Shown: positions 37,539-46,055 of the stretch, piece after piece
Layout: every line of letters starts with the position of its first letter
How positions within the stretch are numbered: position 1 is the stretch's first letter
Assembly (NCBI GenBank): GCA_018669845.1
Contig: JABHSO010000044.1
Coordinates: 1-48,237 of the forward strand
From: Gammaproteobacteria bacterium
GTDB taxonomy: Bacteria > Pseudomonadota > Gammaproteobacteria > GCA-001735895
Reading direction: 5' to 3'
DNA: 48,237 bases
Position numbers and translations under genes: made by a program
The notes under the pieces: model-generated
Database searches by the model: none
What the model was told of the DNA's origin: nothing
What the model saw: the letters and a program-made list of their open reading frames with translations, nothing else

Positions 37539-37560
37539 TTGCGACAATAAATTGTCACAA
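37539..37560. promoter_or_regulatory. Imperfect 22-base palindrome, possible operator
   Basis: The half-sites TTGCGACAAT and ATTGTCACAA flank a central AA, with one mismatched pair. The inner GACAAT/ATTGTC is perfect. It lies about 60 bases upstream of the sigma-54-like site, a distance that would suit an activator-binding site. Confidence 0.4.
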
Positions 37561-37618
37561 TGCTCCGTCCAAGAGTCGAAAGTTATATAAGCTATTGAAA
37601 ATAATAAAAAAATAAAGA

Positions 37619-37634
37619 TGGCGTGATACTCGCA
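37619..37634 (+). promoter_or_regulatory. Sigma-54-like site upstream of the diguanylate cyclase
   Basis: TGGCGTGATACTCGCA has GG-N10-GC spacing, but the -12 half is TCGC rather than TTGC. It lies 47 bases before the ATG. Confidence 0.4.
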
Positions 37635-37680
37635 TAAGTCTTTAGTAAATAAATCAGTTAGATCGACGGGACTTAATGAT

Positions 37681-38598
37681 ATGGCTCAAATTACTACCCT
37701 GATGGGTGAAACAAGAACGAAAGGTCAGGTGATAGCGCTTGACTCAAGGAAGCCAGAACAGGTTGTCAGTGATAAGCAGTATCTTAAAATATTACAACTC
37801 ACCGATTTATTATCCAGGCACCTGGATTTAGAGAATATATTCAAAGTTTTTTCAATTGAAACTGGTTCTCTGGTGCCTCATAACAGTTATCGATATGTTT
37901 CAGAACTTCACAAAGCACGAGTAAAATTTGGCAAATTAAATCGGCATAGTCTTCATTATCATCTTACGATTGAACAAATGGATCTGGGTGAATTTACTAT
38001 TTATCGGAAAGAGCCCTTTAGTACTAATGAAGTGTGTCAGTTTGAAGAGTTGCTGTGTTCTTTGGTTTATCCGTTAAAAAATGCATTGATGTATCTGATT
38101 GCAATTCATTCGGCCTATAAAGACCCATTGACCAATATAAATAACAGGGCTGCTATGGATAAACTATTACCCCGGGAAGTTCGTCTGGCAAAACGCCATG
38201 ACCAGCGACTGGCCATGATGATTATGGATCTGGATGGTTTTAAAGCAATCAATGATAGTTGTGGGCATGATGCCGGTGATCGCCTGCTGAAGAAAGTAGC
38301 TGAGGTAGTAATGAGTCGGTTACGAGATACAGATATGTTATTCCGTTATGGTGGTGATGAATTTGTAGCGGCTTTACCACTTACAGATATGCAAGGAGCG
38401 ATAGATGTAGCGGACCGTATTCTTGTGGGTATCAAGGATATGGATTTAGAAGGCTTTGATGGTTTTACCGAAGTTGGTATGAGTATTGGGTTATCCATGT
38501 TGCATGCTGGAGATGATTTTAATCGATTTTTCAAACGTGTTGATAAGGCTTTATATCAGGCTAAAAATACTGGCAAACATAAGGTTATTGTTGGGTAA
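37681..38598 (+). CDS. Diguanylate cyclase (GGDEF) with unassigned N-terminal domain
   Basis: This 305-residue soluble protein makes c-di-GMP. Residues 1-145 form a domain I do not recognise, GAF-like in length (SNKQYLKILQLTDLL-type start and a VPHNSYRYVSEL segment). The GGDEF domain (about 150-305) has DPLTNINNRAAMDK, MIMDLDGFKAINDSCGHDAG, RYGGDEFVAALP and a C-terminal KALYQAKNTGKHKV. An RxxD inhibitory site (RDTD) lies five residues before GGDEF. No TM helix is present. Its place between flagellar and chemosensory genes suggests local control of motility through c-di-GMP; the PilZ gene 3 kb downstream is a possible target. Confidence 0.9.
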   Translation: MAQITTLMGETRTKGQVIALDSRKPEQVVSDKQYLKILQLTDLLSRHLDLENIFKVFSIETGSLVPHNSYRYVSELHKARVKFGKLNRHSLHYHLTIEQMDLGEFTIYRKEPFSTNEVCQFEELLCSLVYPLKNALMYLIAIHSAYKDPLTNINNRAAMDKLLPREVRLAKRHDQRLAMMIMDLDGFKAINDSCGHDAGDRLLKKVAEVVMSRLRDTDMLFRYGGDEFVAALPLTDMQGAIDVADRILVGIKDMDLEGFDGFTEVGMSIGLSMLHAGDDFNRFFKRVDKALYQAKNTGKHKVIVG

Positions 38599-38695
38599 TT
38601 ACACAATAATGATGGAATAATATTAAATTTATCTAAAGTATTGGGTGTGAGCTATAAAATTACTGCTATAGTCATATTGTATAGAGTTTTAGTAA

Positions 38696-38739
38696 AGACA
38701 TTCACCTGATTCAAAAGAGGGGAGATGTCTGTTTTTTTT
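38696..38739 (+). terminator. Intrinsic terminator before the second cheY
   Basis: AGACAT and ATGTCT can pair around a loop with AGGGG/CCT complementarity, followed by G and eight Ts (38732-38739). It separates the diguanylate cyclase from the next gene. The stem is short, so efficiency is uncertain. Confidence 0.55.
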
Positions 38740-38768
38740 ATATTAATAAATTTAATCAGGAGTTACGA

Positions 38769-39131
38769 ATGGCTTCAATATTGGCTGTCGATGATTCAGC
38801 TTCCATGCGACAAATGGTTTCTTTCACATTAAAGAGTGCAGGACATAATGTGGTCGAGGCTGAAGATGGTTTAGTAGCGCTGAATAAGGCTAAAACCAGT
38901 GCATTTGACCTGGTGATCACCGATGTAAATATGCCCAATATGGATGGAATAGCTCTGATAGCTGAATTAAGAAAATTACCAAATTTTAAATTTACACCTT
39001 TATTAATGCTAACTACTGAGTCTTCAATGGATAAAAAAATGGCAGGTAAGAATGCAGGAGCAACGGGTTGGATAGTAAAACCATTTAACCCTGACCAGTT
39101 ATTGGCAGTTATCAAAAAAGCATTGGGCTAG
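38769..39131 (+). CDS. Second CheY-like response regulator
   Basis: This 120-residue stand-alone receiver has the acid pair in LAVDDSASMRQ, phospho-acceptor D in VITDVNMPNMDGIALI (about D52), LTTESS and the KPFNPDQL lysine. Sequence is of the CheY/PilG type (NAGATGWIVKPFNPDQLLAV) rather than the FliM-binding [10 protein letters not shown] type at 29639. It probably serves the second chemosensory system, with CheA at 43413. No cheZ homologue lies nearby. A CAGGAG ribosome site precedes the ATG. Confidence 0.93.
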   Translation: MASILAVDDSASMRQMVSFTLKSAGHNVVEAEDGLVALNKAKTSAFDLVITDVNMPNMDGIALIAELRKLPNFKFTPLLMLTTESSMDKKMAGKNAGATGWIVKPFNPDQLLAVIKKALG

Positions 39132-39181
39132 GAATCCTACAGGCTTTAGAAGCTCAAACTTAATTAGTGGATCTGTGCAGT

Positions 39182-39946
39182 ATGGATTTGCGTATACTAG
39201 CAATTCTCAATCACAAAGGGGGGGTGGGGAAAACCACGACCTGCTTTAATCTGGCAAGTGCATATGCCCGTATGGGCTTGCGTGTTCTCGCTATTGATCT
39301 TGACCCCCAGGCGCATCTCACTGTCAGTCTTGGCTTACAGGATCATGGTTTAACCGGTGTTGATGATGTTTTCCTGGAACAGGCTGAAGTCGAAAACTTC
39401 ATTCTTAATATTAGAGATAATCTGGATGTGTTACCTGCTGGTTTTAGATTGGCCGAAATTGAACGATTGTCTTCAGCTGGCAGGAAGCAGGCACGCGTGT
39501 TAGAAAAAGCGCTACAGCCAGTTCAACAAAAATATGACATCATTCTTCTTGATTGCCCGCCAACTTCAGGTTTGTTAAATTTCAATGCTTTATATACTGC
39601 GGATGAAGTCGTAATTCCAGTTTCCAGTGATTATCTTGCTTTACATGGTTTATCACAGTTATTGCGTACGCTGAAAAGTGCTGAGAAGTTTATGCAAAAG
39701 AAATTAAAGTTCTGGATTGCTATTACCCGTTTTACCACCAGAAGGCGTTTATCTAATCAGGTAAAAGATAAGCTGATAAAGTACTTCCCCAGGCAATTGC
39801 TGGCAACGGTCGTTAGAGAAAGTGCTCCACTAGCAGAAAGCCCAAGTTTTGGTAAATCCATTTTTGAATACAGCAAACGCAGTAACGGTGCTCAGGATTA
39901 TGCAGCTCTTGCCGATGATATTCTGTATGAAAGAGTGTATTCATAA
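39182..39946 (+). CDS. ParA-family ATPase of the second chemosensory locus
   Basis: This 254-residue ParA/Soj-like ATPase is called from the ATG at 39182 ([20 protein letters not shown]). A GTG at 39167 would add five residues, and neither has a good ribosome site. Walker [10 protein letters not shown] is at 12-20, with [17 protein letters not shown] and [12 protein letters not shown]. No parB or parS is evident. ParA-like proteins near chemosensory genes position arrays: ParC at poles, or PpfA for cytoplasmic clusters in Rhodobacter. With the sensor-less receptor next door, a positioning role is a reasonable inference. Confidence 0.87.
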   Translation: MDLRILAILNHKGGVGKTTTCFNLASAYARMGLRVLAIDLDPQAHLTVSLGLQDHGLTGVDDVFLEQAEVENFILNIRDNLDVLPAGFRLAEIERLSSAGRKQARVLEKALQPVQQKYDIILLDCPPTSGLLNFNALYTADEVVIPVSSDYLALHGLSQLLRTLKSAEKFMQKKLKFWIAITRFTTRRRLSNQVKDKLIKYFPRQLLATVVRESAPLAESPSFGKSIFEYSKRSNGAQDYAALADDILYERVYS

Positions 39947-39948
39947 AA

Positions 39949-41157
39949 ATGAATAATATATTTTTTAATTTTATCAAACAGCACAGATTAGTAGCATCGA
40001 CAGCTTTTGTCTTACTGTTTTTATTAATAGCTCAGACGGTAATGTCTGCGAACTGGCTTAATATATTTTCTATCTTTTTGTTCCTGACGTTATTTGTACT
40101 GGTCATAAAATTACCGCAAGATGATAGTGATAAACAACCGGTTGAAAAAAAATCACTATCCTCATCAGAATTGGCTGAACTATTCACCAGTTTTACCGGC
40201 CTGGTTGGAAGTCAGACTATAGAAATAAGTGAGGCGCTTTCTCAAATAAAACAGGTGGTTCTGGATGCCACTGGAAATTTGAGTAGCAGTTTTCATGATC
40301 TGGATGAAAAAAGCAGGTCTCAGAGTGAAATGATTCATGGCCTTCTGAAAACGGAAAATAATACTGGGCAAGCTGATAAAGCTAAATTTGATATCAGTAT
40401 GTTTGTAAGTGATACCAATGAATTATTACAACAGTTTGTTGATCTGATGTTATCAACCAGTCAACATAGTATGAAAATGGTTCATTCTATCGACGATATA
40501 TCAAGCAAGATGGATGAGGCATTTAACCTTCTTAAAGATGTTAGTTCTATCGCTAACCAGACTAATTTGCTGGCGTTAAATGCTGCTATCGAAGCTGCCA
40601 GAGCAGGTGAAGCTGGAAGAGGATTTGCAGTGGTGGCAGATGAAGTTAGAAATCTATCCCAACATTCAAACAGATTTAGTGATGAAATAAGATCGGTAGT
40701 AGAGAAAGCCCAGTCAGATATAGCATTGGCTAAAGCAGTTGTTTCGGATATGGCATCAAAGGATATGACTGATACTATTTCATCTAAAACCCGGGTAGAT
40801 GAGATGCTTAAATCAGTCGAAGCTTATAATAATAGTATCGATAATGAGATGACCAGAATATCGACTGTTTCAGATGGAATATCTCAGTCAGTGGGAGTTG
40901 CCATTAGATCTTTGCAGTTTGAAGATGTAGTGACTCAGGTTGTTGATTACAGTAGCGAACATGTAAAACGTCTTGATGCTTTGGTGATCAGGCTGGGACA
41001 GAAAATATCTGAATTACCAACCGATGAAACTGCTCAGCATGTATTAATGGAGCATTTACAGCAGGAAATCAATCAGTTAAAAACTGAGTGGGAAAACCCG
41101 CTTAATAAAGCTGTAAGCCAGAGTTCTATGGATTCAGGTGATATCGAAATGTTTTAG
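39949..41157 (+). CDS. Methyl-accepting receptor without periplasmic sensor, with CheZ-like motif
   Basis: This 402-residue protein has a TM hairpin (about 14-32 and 35-53) and almost nothing outside the membrane. A cytoplasmic coiled coil follows with the conserved hairpin [16 protein letters not shown] and [20 protein letters not shown] (about 200-235). No HAMP domain is evident. Near the C terminus, [12 protein letters not shown] (321-332) repeats the DxxxQ spacing of the CheZ active site (QDLTGQ). It starts 2 bases after the ParA-like gene, so the two are co-translated. It may sense the membrane or cytoplasm, or act as an array scaffold. The phosphatase idea is speculative. Confidence 0.86.
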   Translation: MNNIFFNFIKQHRLVASTAFVLLFLLIAQTVMSANWLNIFSIFLFLTLFVLVIKLPQDDSDKQPVEKKSLSSSELAELFTSFTGLVGSQTIEISEALSQIKQVVLDATGNLSSSFHDLDEKSRSQSEMIHGLLKTENNTGQADKAKFDISMFVSDTNELLQQFVDLMLSTSQHSMKMVHSIDDISSKMDEAFNLLKDVSSIANQTNLLALNAAIEAARAGEAGRGFAVVADEVRNLSQHSNRFSDEIRSVVEKAQSDIALAKAVVSDMASKDMTDTISSKTRVDEMLKSVEAYNNSIDNEMTRISTVSDGISQSVGVAIRSLQFEDVVTQVVDYSSEHVKRLDALVIRLGQKISELPTDETAQHVLMEHLQQEINQLKTEWENPLNKAVSQSSMDSGDIEMF

Positions 41158-41341
41158 TTTGAGTTCGGCTCTGCTTATCTTAAATTAATTTCTAGTTAGG
41201 TAGATTGAGAGAATAAAATAATTCTACACATCCGAACACACTTTAACTAATAAGCTGCTATTATCAGGTATAAATAGGAACTTTTTTTAGTAACAATTTA
41301 ATAATTATTTTAATTAAGGCAAAGAGAAAGTAGGTAAAATT

Positions 41342-41647
41342 ATGTCAATAACAAGTACGGTTTCTGATAATGGAAAACAGGTCACCATTTCCGTTTCAGG
41401 TAAGTTTGACTTTCAGCTATATGATGAATTCAGGTCTTCCTACGTAGAAACGCTTGGGGCAGGAGTTCAGTATGTTGTTAATTTGTCAGGTACTGATTAT
41501 CTGGATAGTTCAGCTCTTGGAATGTTATTGTTGTTACGTGAACATGCCGGTGGAGAAGGTTCCAGAATTGAAATATCTAACTCATCAGCAGATGTTAAGA
41601 AGATTTTGGACGTTGCTAATTTTGGAAAACTATTTGAAATTAATTAG
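41342..41647 (+). CDS. STAS-domain protein (anti-sigma factor antagonist type)
   Basis: This 101-residue single STAS domain resembles SpoIIAA/RsbV. The phosphorylatable serine context VNLSGTDYLDSSALGMLLLL is intact (S56/S57). In SpoIIAA-type proteins, phosphorylation by a partner kinase switches binding. No RsbW-type kinase or PP2C phosphatase is in the window, so the partner is unknown. In chemosensory gene clusters STAS proteins often serve as regulatory or output proteins. It is separated by 184 bases from the receptor gene and 10 bases from the PilZ gene. Confidence 0.92.
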   Translation: MSITSTVSDNGKQVTISVSGKFDFQLYDEFRSSYVETLGAGVQYVVNLSGTDYLDSSALGMLLLLREHAGGEGSRIEISNSSADVKKILDVANFGKLFEIN

Positions 41648-41657
41648 GTGAGTATTC

Positions 41658-41951
41658 ATGATGGACTTTTCTGAAAAGAGGGATTTTCAACGTATGGCAC
41701 TGGATTGTGTTATGGAGTATCAACTGGATAAAGATAGTGAAACCTACCAGGGTACGGTTATAAACTTAAGTGCCAAAGGCGTTTTGTTTGTGACCTCTGA
41801 AGCTGTTGAGGTTGGTACCAGTGTGCAGATTAAATTGACTCCTGTACATGATATTACACCTCCAATGTCGGCAGATACCCTGATAGCTCGATGTGATAAA
41901 CAATCAGAAGGTGAATATCAGGTTGCGGCTAAAATAGTTCAAATTCGCTAA
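41658..41951 (+). CDS. PilZ-domain c-di-GMP-binding protein
   Basis: This 97-residue single PilZ domain keeps both c-di-GMP motifs: RDFQR (R8 and R12) and the NLSAKG form of D/NxSxxG (36-41). It is therefore likely to bind c-di-GMP. Single-domain PilZ proteins often act as adaptors on motors or pili. It follows the STAS gene by 10 bases, with GGTGAG as ribosome site, so the two are likely co-expressed. Two c-di-GMP enzymes (1086-3611 and 37681-38598) lie in the same window. Confidence 0.92.
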   Translation: MMDFSEKRDFQRMALDCVMEYQLDKDSETYQGTVINLSAKGVLFVTSEAVEVGTSVQIKLTPVHDITPPMSADTLIARCDKQSEGEYQVAAKIVQIR

Positions 41952-41976
41952 GGCCGTAATTTTACTGGATCAAATG

Positions 41977-41993
41977 GGTGCGCCGTGCGCACC
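41977..41993. repeat. Palindromic intergenic repeat, copy 2 (likely bidirectional terminator)
   Basis: GGTGCGC-CGT-GCGCACC is identical to 16011-16027. Here it lies between the convergent pilZ-domain gene (stop 25 bases away) and ispG (stop 9 bases away). Confidence 0.75.
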
Positions 41994-42001
41994 ATTTCAA
42001 A

Positions 42002-43222
42002 CTAACCATAAGTTTGGTCGACATACTTTTCGACTAAAGTCATAAACTCCTCTGCAATATGTTCTCCTTTGAGAGTTACTGTTTTTGTCCCATTTTCATA
42101 AACAGGTGCAACCGGTTGTTCTCCATTCCCTGGTAAACTAATGCCAATATTGGCATGCTTGCTTTCGCCGGGACCATTCACTACACAACCCATGACAGCA
42201 ACGCTCATCTTTTCGACTCCAGGGTAACTTACTCTCCACTGTTTTATCGAATCATCCATTTTTTGCTGAATCTGCTGGGCGAGCACCTGGAAATAATCAC
42301 TGCTTGTTCTACCGCAACCTGGACAGGCAACAACCATCGGTGAAAATGAACGTTTGTTTAGTGATTGTAAAATTTGCTGTGCGACTTTGACTTCACGTGT
42401 CCGCGAGCTACCGGGTTCTGGTGTTAATGAAATACGTATCGTGTCACCTATGCCTTCTTCAAGCAAAATAGCCAGGGCGGCTGTAGAGGCAATGATACCT
42501 TTATCACCCATTCCGGCTTCGGTTAACCCCAGGTGCAATGCATAGTTGGATTGTCTGGCAAGCTCTCTGTAAACCGCAACTAAATCATTGACGTGACTCA
42601 TTTTGCAGCTAATGATTATTTTATCGGCTCCCAGGCCAATATCCTGGGCCATCTGAGCGCTGCTTAGTGCAGATTGAATGACGCCCATTCTGTTGATTTC
42701 TATTAATTCTCTAGGATTATCAGATTGTGCATTTTCATCCAGCAGTTGTGCAAGAATCTGCTGGTCCATGCTGCCCCAGTTAACCCCGATACGAACCGGT
42801 TTATCATGCTCCACTGCAAGCTTAATCATGGTGTGAAATTGTATATCTCGATTTTTTCCACGCCCGACATTGCCTGGATTGATTCGGTATTTAGCCAGGC
42901 TAATCGCACACTCCGGGTATTTTGTTAATAGTTTGTGGCCGTTAAAATGGAAATCTCCAACGATGGGAGTGTCATAACCTTCAGCTGTTAATCTATTCAC
43001 TATAACCGGCACTGCAGCCGCTGCCTGCTCATTATTAACGGTTACCCTGACCAGTTCAGAACCACTGTCACTGAGCTGTTTTATCTGTTCAATTGTTGGC
43101 TCAATATTGGCGGTATCGGTATTGGTCATGGATTGCACAACAATCGGTGCATTGCCGCCAACCATTATGTTCCCCACCTTAACGCTTTGTCGAAGTGGAT
43201 TGGGTAAATTACTTAGAGACAT
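42002..43222 (-). CDS. ispG: 4-hydroxy-3-methylbut-2-enyl diphosphate synthase (flavodoxin/ferredoxin-dependent)
   Basis: IspG is the [4Fe-4S] enzyme that reductively opens the cyclic MEcPP to HMBPP in the MEP isoprenoid pathway. It has 406 residues, a normal length for bacterial IspG. The N-terminal TIM barrel begins with the [16 protein letters not shown] start and [17 protein letters not shown]. The C-terminal Fe-S domain has the cluster cysteines in [12 protein letters not shown] and [20 protein letters not shown]. It is a housekeeping gene inserted opposite in strand within the second chemosensory locus. Confidence 0.98.
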   Translation of the reverse strand: MSLSNLPNPLRQSVKVGNIMVGGNAPIVVQSMTNTDTANIEPTIEQIKQLSDSGSELVRVTVNNEQAAAAVPVIVNRLTAEGYDTPIVGDFHFNGHKLLTKYPECAISLAKYRINPGNVGRGKNRDIQFHTMIKLAVEHDKPVRIGVNWGSMDQQILAQLLDENAQSDNPRELIEINRMGVIQSALSSAQMAQDIGLGADKIIISCKMSHVNDLVAVYRELARQSNYALHLGLTEAGMGDKGIIASTAALAILLEEGIGDTIRISLTPEPGSSRTREVKVAQQILQSLNKRSFSPMVVACPGCGRTSSDYFQVLAQQIQQKMDDSIKQWRVSYPGVEKMSVAVMGCVVNGPGESKHANIGISLPGNGEQPVAPVYENGTKTVTLKGEHIAEEFMTLVEKYVDQTYG

Positions 43223-43412
43223 CTTAATTTTAACGAATAATAGCTGGGTAATAAGCGGGAATTATATCTGAAAAACCTCAAGTAAATTAAGCAAAAGGCG
43301 ATAACAGGATAAGTTGGTCTAATTAATTATTAAAAAATAAATATAAAGTTCAGTCTTTTGCACTATAAATAGTTGATTAGAAGCAAATTCAACAATATCA
43401 GGAGCTTTAAGC

Positions 43413-45509
43413 ATGTCAATCGATATGGCTCAATTTCATCAGGTGTTTTTCGAAGAAAGTTTTGAAGGTCTTGAGATTATGGAAACGGGACTGATGGATC
43501 TTGAGCCGGGTGTTCCCGACAATGAAGTCATCAATAGTATTTTCCGTGCGGCTCATTCTATCAAGGGCGGGTCGGGAACCTTCGGGTTCAAGGCTATAGC
43601 TGATTTCACTCACGTGATGGAAACCCTGCTGGATGAAATGCGCGATAACAAGCGGGATGTGACGACTGAAAATGCGGATATCCTGTTGCGTTCTGTGGAT
43701 TGCCTGAAGGAAATGCTTGAAGCAGCTCAGGATGGAGATGATGCTGATGAGAATCGAGTGAAAGAACATCAGGATGAGCTGGAGCAAGAGCTGGCTAACA
43801 GTGGAGGTTCATCACAACCGGCAGCTTCTGAACAACCACCTTCAGTGGCTCAGCAATCAGGGCAAAGTGCTGCAGCTGCCTCTAAGGGCTGGAAAATTAG
43901 CTTTAAGCCAGCCAGTAATATGTTTCAAACGGCAAATGACCCGCTACCCTTAATGCGTGAATTGAGGGAACTGGGTGATTTGCAAATGGAAACCCATCTG
44001 GGTTCAGTTCCCGATTTTGACCAGTTAGAAGCTGAAGATTGTTATATCAGCTGGACCATGACACTGATTACTGATGCAGCTAAAGAACAAATAGATGAAG
44101 TGTTTGCCTGGGTTGAAGACTTATGCGAGCTGGAAATTGCTCCGCTAGTTACAGAAGAAGAGGTTGTTTCAAGTCAACCAGAGACAACGACTACTAATTT
44201 ACCGGTACCACAACGACGGGAAGAAGATCAGGGTAAGCCAAAAGTAGATCGTCGTAAAAATGACAGGCGAGGTGGAGCATCTGGTGGCGGTGCAGCAGCA
44301 ACGACGTCAATTCGTGTTGAAACCGGAAAAATAGACGGACTCATTAATATGGTTGGTGAGCTGGTTATCACTCAATCTATGTTAGGACTATTGGGTGAAT
44401 TGATTGAGGAAAAACAGACTGTTACACCTCAGGATATAGAAAAGCTTAGAGATGGTCTGATGCAGCTCGAAAGGAATACTCGTGAACTGCAGGAAAATGT
44501 CATGCAGGTTCGCATGATGCCGATCAGTTTTACTTTTTCTCGTTTTCCACGGCTGGTGCGAGATCTTTCCAGTAAGTTAGGCAAGAAAATTGATCTTAAA
44601 CTGGTGGGTGAAACAACTGAGGTGGATAAAACCGTCATCGAAAAAATTGGTGATCCGCTGGTTCATCTGGTGCGTAATAGTCTGGACCATGGCATTGAAA
44701 TGCCCGAAGTACGTGTTGCAGCCGGTAAAACAGAAAACGGCACCATTGAACTCAATGCTTATCATCAGGGTGGAAACATAGTTATAGAGATAAAAGATGA
44801 TGGTGGTGGCATGGATAAGGATGTGCTGCTCGGAAAAGCTATCGACAAAGGACTGGTGAGTGAAGATGATGTTTTAAGTGATAAGCAGATTTATGAACTC
44901 ATCTTTATGCCGGGTTTTTCTACAGCAGCTGTGGTCAGTGATGTTTCAGGTAGGGGTGTTGGAATGGATGTAGTACGCCGGAATATTCAGGAACTGGGTG
45001 GTGGGGTCGAAATTGACTCGGCACTTGGAGTCGGTACCACGATAACAATCAGGTTACCTTTGACTTTAGCAATTCTGGATGGGCAAACAGTGACCGTTGG
45101 GCATGAAAACTACATTATTCCCATTATTTCCATCATTGAATCGATTCAGGTGAAACCTGAAATGATTAACCGCGTTGGAGGCCAGGGAGAAACCTTTAAA
45201 TTACGAGATGAATATATTCCAATCATTAAATTACACGAAGTGTTTGGTAGTAACCCAGATACTGAAATTGATCTGAGTGACGGTCTGCTCGTTGTGGTTG
45301 AAGCAGACGGTGAACATATAGGTTTATTTGTTGATGACCTGTTAGGACAGCAACAGGTGGTTATCAAATCTCTGGAAAGTAATTATAAAAAAATAGAAGG
45401 GTTCTCCGGAGCAACCATTCTGGGGGATGGCTCGGTCGCTTTGATACTGGATATGCCGGGTATTCTTAGCCTTAATAAAAAACTTCAAAAACAATCAAAA
45501 GCAGCCTGA
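43413..45509 (+). CDS. cheA: Second chemotaxis histidine kinase CheA
   Basis: This 698-residue kinase starts a separate chemosensory operon with the cheW and receptor that follow. P1 has H48 (RAAHSIKGGSGTFGF). After a Ser/Gln-rich linker is a folded P2-like domain at about 159-246 (WKISFKPASNMFQTANDPLP, ending LCELEIAPL), a region that binds response regulators in related CheAs. Next come P3 (about 297-365), P4 with N box LVHLVRNSLDHGIE, DDGGGMD and GRGVGMDVV, and P5. It lacks the DEFEALLD repeats of the flagellar CheA. An AGGAGC ribosome site precedes ATG. The long upstream gap has no clear sigma-28 promoter. Confidence 0.96.
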   Translation: MSIDMAQFHQVFFEESFEGLEIMETGLMDLEPGVPDNEVINSIFRAAHSIKGGSGTFGFKAIADFTHVMETLLDEMRDNKRDVTTENADILLRSVDCLKEMLEAAQDGDDADENRVKEHQDELEQELANSGGSSQPAASEQPPSVAQQSGQSAAAASKGWKISFKPASNMFQTANDPLPLMRELRELGDLQMETHLGSVPDFDQLEAEDCYISWTMTLITDAAKEQIDEVFAWVEDLCELEIAPLVTEEEVVSSQPETTTTNLPVPQRREEDQGKPKVDRRKNDRRGGASGGGAAATTSIRVETGKIDGLINMVGELVITQSMLGLLGELIEEKQTVTPQDIEKLRDGLMQLERNTRELQENVMQVRMMPISFTFSRFPRLVRDLSSKLGKKIDLKLVGETTEVDKTVIEKIGDPLVHLVRNSLDHGIEMPEVRVAAGKTENGTIELNAYHQGGNIVIEIKDDGGGMDKDVLLGKAIDKGLVSEDDVLSDKQIYELIFMPGFSTAAVVSDVSGRGVGMDVVRRNIQELGGGVEIDSALGVGTTITIRLPLTLAILDGQTVTVGHENYIIPIISIIESIQVKPEMINRVGGQGETFKLRDEYIPIIKLHEVFGSNPDTEIDLSDGLLVVVEADGEHIGLFVDDLLGQQQVVIKSLESNYKKIEGFSGATILGDGSVALILDMPGILSLNKKLQKQSKAA

Positions 45510-45511
45510 TC

Positions 45512-46018
45512 ATGAGTGCACAGAATATTACTGAAGACATAACGCACCTATCTTCTGTTAATCAGTACCTGACATTTCGTGTTGGTAAAGAAGATTATGG
45601 AATTAAAATTTTAAGCGTACAGGAAATTAGAGGCTGGGAAACGGTGGCGAGAGTACCGAATACGCCACATTATATAAAAGGTGTTTTAAATCTCAGGGGA
45701 ACAGCTGTTCCGGTTATAGATATGCGCTTGAGAATGGATCTTACCAATCCGAAATACGATAACACAACCGTATTAATTGTGGTCCGTGCAGAGATAAATG
45801 GTGATGAGAGAATAGCAGGAATTGTTGTAGATGCTGTATCTGATGTAATGAATGCACGTAGTGATGAAATTCGAAAAACGCCTGATTTTGGCGACAGGGT
45901 TAATACCGAGTTTATAAGTGGGTTGGTTGATGTGGGTGGAAAAATGGTGATGTTGTTTGATGTAGATACCTTTATGAAACACTCTGATATTTATGAACAT
46001 GCAGAAGAAGCTGAGTAA
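45512..46018 (+). CDS. cheW: Second CheW coupling protein
   Basis: This 168-residue CheW couples the second CheA to its receptors. The core TFRVGKEDYGIKILSVQEIR, VPNTPHYIKGVLNLRGTAVP and VIDMRLRM is well conserved. The gene starts 2 bases after the cheA stop and is followed 37 bases later by a receptor gene, so cheA-cheW-receptor is one unit. A short acidic C-terminal tail (EHAEEAE) is unusual but small. Confidence 0.96.
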   Translation: MSAQNITEDITHLSSVNQYLTFRVGKEDYGIKILSVQEIRGWETVARVPNTPHYIKGVLNLRGTAVPVIDMRLRMDLTNPKYDNTTVLIVVRAEINGDERIAGIVVDAVSDVMNARSDEIRKTPDFGDRVNTEFISGLVDVGGKMVMLFDVDTFMKHSDIYEHAEEAE

Positions 46019-46055
46019 ATAATAAACTGATATTAATCACAACATTTAGAGAGTT

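Larger units (their letters stand above)
37372..37680. other. Divergent intergenic region
   Basis: These 309 bases separate the minus-strand FliK-like gene from the plus-strand diguanylate cyclase. They hold an imperfect 22-base palindrome (37539-37560) and a sigma-54-like site (37619-37634). I see no additional frame. Confidence 0.6.

Noticed and set aside
43330-43360. FliA promoter before the second cheA (TAAAGTTC, then CACTATAA)
   Set aside because: The -35 is good, but the -10 matches poorly and only at a 9-base spacer, so I did not list it.
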